From the NCBI GenBank assembly GCA_946480655.1, contig CAMLKN010000184.1:1-5197 (forward strand): 5,197 bases of DNA, in the 5' to 3' direction. This DNA comes from an uncultured Devosia sp. Its GTDB lineage: Bacteria > Pseudomonadota > Alphaproteobacteria > Rhizobiales > Devosiaceae. The translations under genes were made by a program, and so were the position numbers. A model generated the notes under the pieces. The model was given only the letters and a program-made list of their open reading frames with translations. It did not search any database and was not told the origin of the DNA. Shown here piece after piece: positions 1 through 5,197 of the stretch; positions within the stretch are counted from its first letter, which is position 1; the number at the start of each line of letters is the position of its first letter.

Positions 1-2774
1 GTCGAGCCGAGCATGCCGCCGAACAGCAGGATCTTTTCAGCCAGGCCGCCGATCCACAGGTCGACATTGTTGAGGCCGCCAAGTGCCGGAGCGTAGGCGC
101 CTGTGCCGTTGATGAAGTCGAGGCGGTCGGCAAAGTCGGACGGAGTCACCCCGTCGGCCTCCACGCCGAACACCAGTTCCATGGCGATCTCACGCTTCGT
201 CGCCAGGTCCGTCGCGGCCAACAGTGCCGTATGCGTGCCGTAGGCAGCCACGAAGTTGACCACCGAAAGCGGGTTCTTCAAGCCAACAGCGAAATCGGCC
301 CAGTTGTTGTAGGGCCGGAGGAAGCTATGGCCCGTTGCGGCAAACAACTGCTCGCGGGCTTGGTTCAGTGTCGGCATGCCCGTGTCCCGGCCGCGGGCAA
401 TGTTGATCGAGGCCAGGTCGAGCGGCAGGCCAAGCAGGTTGTTGCGGAGCGCGTCAACGACGAATTCGTCGATCGCATTGCCGCGCACATTGGTGAGGCC
501 GCGCACGATGGCACCGGCCGCCTGCTCGTGGGTGATGGTGCCGTTCAGGTCGTAGTCGACGGGGTCGAGGAAAGCCGCGATCAGTCCCTGGTCGACCGTA
601 TTCAGGAATGACGTGTCGGCCGTGCCCAGCGGATCATAGAAGGCGCGCGGCAGGGCGTCGGTCAGCATGGAATGGCCGAAGCGGTACACGACATTGGCGA
701 ATTCGGCGAAGATGGCCGGATTGATGTCGGTGACCGAATTGAACACGAACGGGTCGATGGCCGGCTGGATCTTGCGGCCGAACTCTTCGAACACCAGGTG
801 CTGATACTGCATTTCCGTCGCGAAGCGTGCAGCCTGGAAGATGCGCTCGCCATCCCAGTTGAGGGTAAGACCCTCGATGAAGGCGTGCTTGTCCACGGCG
901 GCGTCCAGCGCCGTATGCAGGGCGGCCAGGTCGCCTGCATTGATGTCAGTCGCCAGCCATTCGTTGACGAAGGCCAGATCCCCCTCTTCCAGGATCTTGA
1001 GCTTCTGGATGACGGTTTGGCGGTTGTGTTCGGAGTGGAACACGTGGTGGACGGCGGTGAGACCGAAATTCTCGTTGCCGCGGCCGTCACCGGTGATGAA
1101 GTGGCGATCGAGCAAATCCCCATCGAAATGGGTGGCAAGCGACTCACCTGCCCCCATGCCGACGTCGATAACGCCGTCGGCATTGGTGTCATTGATCACG
1201 CCATCGGTATCGCGCAGCTTGAGGCCGCCGGTCTGGCTGTTGATCGGATTGGCGGCATGGGCAATGTCGTCGAGGAAGGCGTGGCCGATACGCATGGCAC
1301 CAGCGCCGAACGTGTTGACCGGCACGGCGAGGTTGCCCTGAACCATGGTCGCCGGGGTGCCATCTGGGTTGATGCTGGTGACGATCTGCGGCAGGCCATT
1401 GGCGCCCCGCACGAATTCACCATAGGCGTCGGTGTAGATCAGCGGGATGTTGACCACGTCGCCATCAGTGAGCTGAATACCCAGCATGCTCGCGGCTTGC
1501 GCCTTGACGTCGGCCCAGGTGGCCAGGCCTCCGTTGGCGCCTTCCAGCAGCTTGCCGGTCGCCACCGGAACACCACCCACCAGATGATATTCGCGCAGGA
1601 AAACCTGGTGCGAGGCATGGGATGTATAGGTCTGGTTCTGGTCGACAAAGGGCGTCGTGGTATTGACCTGGGTCGGCTGGCCGTTCTCATCGAGCACGGT
1701 GGTCGAGCGGGTCAGCACCATGAAGCGCAGGTGGGCCGGAAGATCGTCTGGCGTGCCCAACACACCATCAGCGCCCAGCACCAGCGGATCGTCGTCCTTC
1801 AATGGCATGAAGATCGTGCCATTGCCGCCCTTGCTGATGAGATCGAGGCCATGATCGAAGAACTGGCCGAAGAAGGTCATCCAGGCGTTGAACGGTGCAG
1901 AAATGCCCTCGTCCGGCGCGACGTTGGGGATCACCAGCGAGCCATTGACGACCTCAAGGCCCTTGTCGGCGGCAAGCGCAAGGAAGGCAGCTTCCGGGTT
2001 GGCCGCAACGGTCTGCGCATGGGTAAGAGCCGCCTCGGCTTCCGAGAGCAGCTCGGCAGCCGCCTGGATTGGGTCGAAATTGACACCGTCAAACGCGGCT
2101 ATGGCGGCGTCCAGAGCAAGTTCCGCTGCTGACAGATCGCTGGTGGCAGCCGCCAGTGCCGCGTCGGCCTCGGCCTGGGTAACGCGCGCAGCCAGCAATT
2201 CGGCGAGGTCGGCATACGGGTCGGCAGACTCGGCAAAGACCAGCGCCGAGTAGATCGCCGCCGGATTGTTGATGCTCATGTCCACGACAAGATTGGAAAT
2301 GGTACGTGGATCGGAGTCCACGACATTGCCGGTGTGGCCGCCATTGAGGCCGGTCCCAGGGAATGTCGGGACCCCGTTGACGATGCTGTAATCCGTGTTC
2401 GTGACCGGCTGTAGCGGCCCGGGACCAAAGGAGAACGGGGTTTCCGGGCCACCATTGATGTAGTTGGGATCGAGATAGCGCGGCATGGGCTGGTCGGCGG
2501 CCCCCCAAAGCTCACGGCCTTCCATCAGGTTGTTGTAGCTGCCATCCACCGTGCGGATACCGAAGGGTGTTTTGGTATCGGGGATGGCGCGCGGCCAGGT
2601 GGCATCGCCCAGGAACATGCCATCGGCATCGTACTGCGCCCCGTCGGTGATCACTTCGCCCGTCAGCGGGTTGAGCCTGATCTCGGTGAGGGCCGCGCCA
2701 TTGGCGTGGGCTTCGCCGATCTTGATCTGCTTCAAGACGAATTGAAGGTCGTTGAGATTGAGTTCGATTGCCAT
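1..2774 (-). CDS. Animal-type heme peroxidase, probable RTX-type exported protein (5' part; gene runs off the left edge)
   Basis: The frame is open for 924 codons from ATG at 2774 to the window edge with no stop, so only the N-terminal part is seen. It matches the peroxidase-cyclooxygenase superfamily. Aligned by eye to myeloperoxidase (MPO): GQFFDHGLD at 303-311 gives distal Gln304, Asp307 (heme-ester position) and distal His308; GDGRGNEN at 562-569 gives catalytic Arg565 and Glu568 (second ester position); RFGHSM at 698-703 gives proximal His701; INIARGRD at 790-797 gives Asn791. TPFVDQN at 374-380 matches the calcium loop, but the Asp that follows the distal His in MPO is Gly309. Asn569 replaces the MPO Met of the sulfonium link. 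An Ala-rich helical stretch fills about 182-275, and EF-hand-like loops lie near 529-537 and 740-750. There is no signal peptide. Bacterial relatives usually end in RTX repeats for type I secretion; that end is not visible here. The substrate is unknown; Mn(II)-oxidising MopA-type and peroxicin-type enzymes are possible relatives. The family call is firm; export and role are inferred. Confidence 0.95.
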   Translation of the reverse strand, partial: MAIELNLNDLQFVLKQIKIGEAHANGAALTEIRLNPLTGEVITDGAQYDADGMFLGDATWPRAIPDTKTPFGIRTVDGSYNNLMEGRELWGAADQPMPRYLDPNYINGGPETPFSFGPGPLQPVTNTDYSIVNGVPTFPGTGLNGGHTGNVVDSDPRTISNLVVDMSINNPAAIYSALVFAESADPYADLAELLAARVTQAEADAALAAATSDLSAAELALDAAIAAFDGVNFDPIQAAAELLSEAEAALTHAQTVAANPEAAFLALAADKGLEVVNGSLVIPNVAPDEGISAPFNAWMTFFGQFFDHGLDLISKGGNGTIFMPLKDDDPLVLGADGVLGTPDDLPAHLRFMVLTRSTTVLDENGQPTQVNTTTPFVDQNQTYTSHASHQVFLREYHLVGGVPVATGKLLEGANGGLATWADVKAQAASMLGIQLTDGDVVNIPLIYTDAYGEFVRGANGLPQIVTSINPDGTPATMVQGNLAVPVNTFGAGAMRIGHAFLDDIAHAANPINSQTGGLKLRDTDGVINDTNADGVIDVGMGAGESLATHFDGDLLDRHFITGDGRGNENFGLTAVHHVFHSEHNRQTVIQKLKILEEGDLAFVNEWLATDINAGDLAALHTALDAAVDKHAFIEGLTLNWDGERIFQAARFATEMQYQHLVFEEFGRKIQPAIDPFVFNSVTDINPAIFAEFANVVYRFGHSMLTDALPRAFYDPLGTADTSFLNTVDQGLIAAFLDPVDYDLNGTITHEQAAGAIVRGLTNVRGNAIDEFVVDALRNNLLGLPLDLASINIARGRDTGMPTLNQAREQLFAATGHSFLRPYNNWADFAVGLKNPLSVVNFVAAYGTHTALLAATDLATKREIAMELVFGVEADGVTPSDFADRLDFINGTGAYAPALGGLNNVDLWIGGLAEKILLFGGMLGS

Positions 2775-2778
2775 TTGT

Positions 2779-2784
2779 CCCTCC
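2779..2784 (-). promoter_or_regulatory. Ribosome binding site of the peroxidase gene
   Basis: On the minus strand GGAGGG lies 4 bases before the ATG at 2774. This near-ideal Shine-Dalgarno sequence fixes the peroxidase start: the encoded N-terminus is MAIELNLNDLQFVLKQI, without a signal peptide. Confidence 0.85.
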
Positions 2785-2816
2785 GTCCCATCAGTCGGCA
2801 TGCGGCGCGACTGTGG

Positions 2817-2844
2817 ATTGTCGAGGCAAAGTGTTGCTTGCCAA
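2817..2844 (-). promoter_or_regulatory. Candidate sigma-70-type promoter of the peroxidase gene
   Basis: Reading the minus strand, TTGGCA (2844-2839, 5 of 6 to the -35 consensus) is followed after 16 bases by GACAAT (2822-2817, 4 of 6 to the -10 consensus). Transcription would start near 2810 and give a leader of about 36 bases carrying the strong ribosome binding site. An inverted repeat falls between and over these boxes. This is a prediction by eye only; alphaproteobacterial promoters are variable. Confidence 0.4.
2825..2842. repeat. Inverted repeat GGCAA-N8-TTGCC in the divergent intergenic region (possible operator)
   Basis: GGCAA at 2825-2829 and TTGCC at 2838-2842 form a perfect 5-base inverted repeat with an 8-base centre. 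It sits in the spacer of the candidate peroxidase promoter, overlaps its -35 box, and is upstream of the kinase. That is a position expected of an operator for a dimeric regulator. Five-base arms can arise by chance, so the regulatory meaning is an inference. Confidence 0.35.
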
Positions 2845-2864
2845 GGAAGCGCGCGATACTGAAC

Positions 2865-4346
2865 ATGGGCGGGTTTTGTTGCCCGCCAACTGTCCAGTCC
2901 GGAGACCAGACCTTGGTCCAGTGGTTGACTAGACTTTCGTCCAGCGACGACACGTTTCCGCGCTCTGTGTCTGCACAATACGTGCTGGCATCGGTGGTTG
3001 TGCTGTGCCTGTCGATGGCCGTTCTCGGCACCTGGGTGACCCTCAAGGTCAAGGACTCGGTCCTTGCCGCGACCGGGACCCAGGCAAGTCACTTCATCAA
3101 GGCCTTTGTCGAGCCGCATGTACAGGCATTGAAACCCGGCGGCGTGCTCGATGACTCCGCACGCCGTGCGCTGGACGAAACGTTGCTGGAGAGCCCGATT
3201 GCCAGGACGGTGGTGTCGGTCAAGATCTGGCGTTCGGACGGCTTGGTCCTCTACGCGACAAATCACGACCTCATCGGCCAGTATTTTGACACGACATACA
3301 TTTCGGAGGCGATGACCGGCACGATCGTCACCGAATTCGAGAGTGTCCGGCGCGCCGAGAACGCCGCCGAAAAATCGCTCAACGTGCACCTGATCGAAGT
3401 CTATGCGCCGCTGTACCGCACCGGCACCTCGGAGATCATTGCGGTCGCGGAAACCTATGAGAATGCCGACGCCCTCGCCATGGAACTGGCCAGCGGCCAA
3501 GCCACAACCTGGGCGGTGGTTGCGGTAACGACTTCGCTCATGGTCGGCCTGCTCTACCTGATCGTGCGCCGCGCGGAATCCACGATCGCCATCCAGCGCC
3601 GACAGCTACGCGATCGCTACAGTCAGGCGGTGCGCACCGCGAGGGAAACCGCCGAACTGAGGCAGATTGCCGACCAGACTCGCCTGCGAGCCAGCGAAGC
3701 CAACGAGCAATATCTGGGCAGGCTGGGCTCGGATATCCATGACGGTCCGCTGCAACTGCTGACCCTTTCCATCCTCCGGCTGACAGCTGCAGCAAAATCG
3801 ATGCGCAACAGCAAGAACCGTTCGGATGAAGCGCTGAGCCAGGTGGAGAACACCATCCACATCACACAGGAAGCGATGACCGAACTGCGCAATGTCTCGA
3901 CCGGCCTGATCCTGCCCGAGATCAGCGGGTTGACGCTGGCCGAGACCATCAAGCTGGCTATCTTCCGCCACGAAGACCTCACCGGCGAATCGGTTGAATA
4001 TCATCCCGAACCTCTGCCGGATTCGGTCAACGAGGCGATCAAGATCTGTGTCTATCGGGTGATCCAGGAGGGCCTGACCAACACGACCAAGCATGCCCCC
4101 GGCGCCCAGAAGATGCTGTCGGTGACTGTCGATGACGGTGCGCTGATGATTGAAGTGGCCGACGACGGCCCGGGGCTCGCTGCCCCCGGCAGCAAGGGCG
4201 ACGGAGAAACCCATCTTGGCCTGAAGGGCATGCACAACCGCGTGCGCGCCCTTCATGGCAGCATATCGTTCAAGTCCTCGTCTGGGCGCGGCACGAGGTT
4301 GCTGGTCCGCCTTCCCCTCGAGGAGACGGCGCCGCCCTCAGTCTAG
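2865..4346 (+). CDS. Sensor histidine kinase, NarX/DegS-like (HisKA_3 family), membrane bound
   Basis: It autophosphorylates on His and passes the phosphate to a NarL-type regulator, almost certainly the one encoded at 4338-4985. Numbered from ATG 2865 (493 residues): membrane segment at about 39-59, a periplasmic sensor of about 155 residues, second membrane segment at about 216-234, a charged helical linker (about 238-285), then the HisKA_3 motif GSDIHDGPLQ with phospho-acceptor His292. The ATPase domain follows, with an N-box (QEGLTNTTKHA, Asn406), a G1 box (DDGPG at 433-437), a G2 box (HLGLKGM at 450-456) and SGRGT at 473-477. The sensor has the look of a PAS/Cache-type fold (IWRSDGLVLYA near 121-131), but its ligand is not recognisable. 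The start is uncertain: ATG 2865 lacks a well-spaced ribosome binding site, whereas TTG 2913 has GGAG 8 bases upstream and would give 477 residues. An earlier ATG at 2706 would lie inside the divergent peroxidase gene and is unlikely. The stop TAG overlaps the regulator's 3' end. Confidence 0.95.
   Translation: MGGFCCPPTVQSGDQTLVQWLTRLSSSDDTFPRSVSAQYVLASVVVLCLSMAVLGTWVTLKVKDSVLAATGTQASHFIKAFVEPHVQALKPGGVLDDSARRALDETLLESPIARTVVSVKIWRSDGLVLYATNHDLIGQYFDTTYISEAMTGTIVTEFESVRRAENAAEKSLNVHLIEVYAPLYRTGTSEIIAVAETYENADALAMELASGQATTWAVVAVTTSLMVGLLYLIVRRAESTIAIQRRQLRDRYSQAVRTARETAELRQIADQTRLRASEANEQYLGRLGSDIHDGPLQLLTLSILRLTAAAKSMRNSKNRSDEALSQVENTIHITQEAMTELRNVSTGLILPEISGLTLAETIKLAIFRHEDLTGESVEYHPEPLPDSVNEAIKICVYRVIQEGLTNTTKHAPGAQKMLSVTVDDGALMIEVADDGPGLAAPGSKGDGETHLGLKGMHNRVRALHGSISFKSSSGRGTRLLVRLPLEETAPPSV
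2868..2887. repeat. GC-rich hairpin at the kinase 5' end
   Basis: GGCGGG (2868-2873) and CCCGCC (2882-2887) form a perfect 6-base GC stem around the 8-base loop TTTTGTTG. It begins right at the ATG codon at 2865-2867. If the kinase starts at TTG 2913 instead, the hairpin lies in the untranslated leader. No T-run follows in either direction, so it is not a typical intrinsic terminator. Confidence 0.5.
2892..2944. repeat. Three GTCCAG direct repeats, 23-24 bases apart
   Basis: GTCCAG occurs at 2892-2897, 2916-2921 and 2939-2944, with starts 24 and 23 bases apart, on one face of the helix to within about a base or two. The repeats flank and overlap the alternative TTG start. They could be a binding-site array or chance; they are partly within coding sequence if translation begins at 2865. 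Confidence 0.3.
2901..2915 (+). promoter_or_regulatory. Alternative kinase start: GGAG Shine-Dalgarno and TTG codon
   Basis: GGAG at 2901-2904 is 8 bases before an in-frame TTG at 2913-2915. ATG 2865 has only AAGGAAG at 2843-2849, more than 15 bases away. Initiation here would remove 16 residues, including the odd GGFCCPP stretch, and leave about 22 cytoplasmic residues before the first membrane segment. Confidence 0.4.
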
Positions 4347-4985
4347 CCCGCCACTCTGCTGCGCCGCCACGACGACACCAAGTCTGTTACGGCAGTTCAA
4401 CTTGGTCATCAGGCCGCTCATGTAGTATTTTACGGTCTTCTCACTGATGAAAAGGGCATCGGCGATTTCGCGATTTGTTCTCGCATGCATCAGGTGCCCA
4501 ATGATCTGCTTCTCGCGCACGCTGAGCCGGATGGAATTATTGAGGCGGTTGCGGGCCTCGCGATTGCGCAATCCGCCAAGCACCTGACCGGCATATTGCT
4601 TGGTGATGTACATTTCGCCGCGCATCACAGCATCGACGGCCTCGATCACTTCTTCGATCCGGCCACCCTTGAGGACAAAACCCGTCGCGCCGGCATCAAG
4701 CGCCTTGAGAACGGAGTCCACGCTGGAAAACGCAGTGAACACGACGACGCGCGTGTCCTGGTGCTTGCTCGAGATTTCCGAAATGGCGCCGAACACGTTG
4801 CCCGGCATGGAGAGATCGGTGATCAGGACGTCCGGCTTGTGGGTCGCTGCGATTTCGATGGCAGCTTCCGCCGACTCTCCCTGGGCCACGATATTGAGCC
4901 CCTCCTCCGCGTCGAATATGGCCGCCATCCCCTTGAGCAGCACCGGATGGTCATCGACGAATGCTATTCTGACTGTGTCCCTCAT
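4338..4985 (-). CDS. Response regulator, NarL/FixJ (LuxR-type HTH) family
   Basis: This is a DNA-binding transcription factor activated by phosphorylation, 215 residues, the usual length for the family. The receiver domain spans about 4-120: acidic pair Asp11-Asp12, phospho-acceptor Asp57 in VLITDLSMPG, Thr84 and Lys106 (FVLKGG), all conserved. A short linker leads to a C-terminal LuxR-type helix-turn-helix at about 153-207, with LSVREKQIIGHL, NREIADALFISEKTVKYYM and LNCRNR. The usual His after TVKx is Tyr188, a change also seen in some family members. The ATG start at 4985 is supported by AGGTG 5 bases upstream. The gene faces the HisKA_3 kinase tail to tail and their ends overlap by 9 bases (4338-4346), so the likely cognate partners cannot share one promoter. 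Its targets are not visible; the divergent peroxidase/kinase promoter region is the nearest candidate, by inference. Confidence 0.96.
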   Translation of the reverse strand: MRDTVRIAFVDDHPVLLKGMAAIFDAEEGLNIVAQGESAEAAIEIAATHKPDVLITDLSMPGNVFGAISEISSKHQDTRVVVFTAFSSVDSVLKALDAGATGFVLKGGRIEEVIEAVDAVMRGEMYITKQYAGQVLGGLRNREARNRLNNSIRLSVREKQIIGHLMHARTNREIADALFISEKTVKYYMSGLMTKLNCRNRLGVVVAAQQSGGLD

Positions 4986-4990
4986 CTTTA

Positions 4991-4995
4991 CACCT
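4991..4995 (-). promoter_or_regulatory. Ribosome binding site of the response regulator
   Basis: On the minus strand AGGTG lies 5 bases before the ATG at 4985. The spacing is good and the site supports this start for the regulator, whose receiver domain begins immediately (VRIAFVDDHP). Confidence 0.7.
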
Positions 4996-5029
4996 GAACT
5001 AAAATTCTAAGGTGGGTCGCTGAGGGAAC

Positions 5030-5056
5030 ATTATCGTCTATTTTCGCGAGTGTCAG
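5030..5056 (-). promoter_or_regulatory. Candidate promoter of the response regulator gene
   Basis: On the minus strand CTGACA (5056-5051, 5 of 6 to the -35 consensus) is followed after 15 bases by GATAAT (5035-5030, 5 of 6 to the -10 consensus). The spacer is shorter than the ideal 17. Transcription would start near 5023, leaving a leader of about 38 bases. The surroundings are clearly AT-richer than the genes (runs such as TATTTAATAATTAG at 5061-5074), as expected for a control region. Confidence 0.35.
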
Positions 5057-5157
5057 CGGATATTTAATAATTAGTTAAGCGTCATCGACCCTGACCCATT
5101 TCGGGTTGTCACTATTCAGTGCTCGCTGCAGTCAACTTGTATCCCAGCAAATGAACT

Positions 5158-5182
5158 CTTAGGCAGAACTTGGCCTTAGGCA
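5158..5182. repeat. Direct repeat CTTAGGCA x2 with 17-base period
   Basis: CTTAGGCA occurs at 5158-5165 and 5175-5182. The second copy is embedded in the palindrome GCCTTAGGC (5173-5181), which extends imperfectly to 15 bases (5170-5184). The repeat lies about 175-200 bases upstream of the regulator start. It could be a regulator site for this gene or for a gene beyond the window edge; it has no recognised owner. Confidence 0.3.
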
Positions 5183-5197
5183 AAAATCACAATGGTC

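Larger units (their letters stand above)
4986..5197. other. Non-coding region upstream of the response regulator
   Basis: No convincing gene is seen in these 212 bases. An ATG at 5151 meets a stop after two further codons, and an ATG at 5192 lacks a ribosome binding site and is cut by the edge. The region holds the regulator's ribosome binding site, a possible promoter, a weak ACCC/GGGT hairpin near 5095-5107 and the CTTAGGCA repeat. It probably reaches toward another gene to the right. Confidence 0.6.

Noticed and set aside
672..2132. A 486-codon open frame on the plus strand opposite the peroxidase
   Set aside because: It is antisense to a frame with full peroxidase motifs, its translation shows no recognised domain, and long antisense frames are common in GC-rich coding DNA.
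2827..2846. Sigma-54-like promoter (TGGCA ... TTGC) upstream of the peroxidase
   Set aside because: The GG and GC elements are about 3 bases too far apart for a -24/-12 promoter.
2706..2864. Upstream extension of the kinase to ATG 2706
   Set aside because: It would overlap about 70 bases of the divergent peroxidase gene including its start, adds 53 residues without family character, and has no need for the intergenic control region.
3606..4256. A 216-codon open frame on the minus strand within the kinase
   Set aside because: It is the antisense shadow of the HisKA_3 and ATPase domains and resembles no known protein.
4322..4372. Possible terminator in the GC-rich kinase/regulator junction
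   Set aside because: Only short self-complementary GGCGCC-type sequence is present; there is no stable stem followed by a T-run.
4485..4997. A 170-codon open frame on the plus strand opposite the response regulator
   Set aside because: It is the antisense shadow of a regulator with all receiver and helix-turn-helix residues intact.
5151..5197. Start of another gene at the right edge
   Set aside because: ATG 5151 meets a stop after two further codons, and ATG 5192 has no ribosome binding site and only two codons in view.

Overview
The window looks like chromosomal DNA of a GC-rich alphaproteobacterium, possibly of the Hyphomicrobiales. This is inferred from codon use and from the style of the three proteins; there is no rRNA or other marker to settle it. 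No tRNA, rRNA, CRISPR array, insertion sequence or prophage gene is visible.

Layout. (1) Bases 1-2774, minus strand: the first 924 codons of a very large gene for a heme peroxidase of the animal type (peroxidase-cyclooxygenase superfamily). The gene runs off the left edge without a stop. All main catalytic landmarks are present: distal Gln/Asp/His, the Arg with its nearby Glu, the proximal His and the Asn that follows it. There is no Sec signal peptide, and relatives of this kind usually carry C-terminal calcium-binding RTX repeats and leave the cell by type I secretion. That part lies outside the window. (2) Bases 2775-2864 (up to 2912 if the kinase starts at TTG): a short divergent control region with a plausible peroxidase promoter, an inverted repeat inside it and a strong peroxidase ribosome binding site. 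(3) About 2865-4346, plus strand: a membrane-bound NarX/DegS-type (HisKA_3) sensor histidine kinase with two membrane segments and a periplasmic sensor domain of roughly 155 residues. (4) Bases 4338-4985, minus strand: a NarL/FixJ-type response regulator, tail to tail with the kinase and overlapping it by 9 bases. (5) Bases 4986-5197: an AT-richer upstream region of the regulator with a possible promoter and a short direct repeat.

How they may work together. The kinase and regulator belong to families that partner each other (HisKA_3 kinases with NarL-type regulators), so they are very probably a cognate pair despite their opposite orientation. The peroxidase starts divergently from the kinase across about 90-140 bases, which makes it the most obvious target. 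The proposed picture is an envelope signal controlling an exported peroxidase. Possible roles for the peroxidase include halide or phenol oxidation, Mn(II) oxidation as in MopA-type enzymes, and defence or attachment. Catalytic residues and gene families are read from the sequence; the regulatory link, substrate and secretion route are inference.
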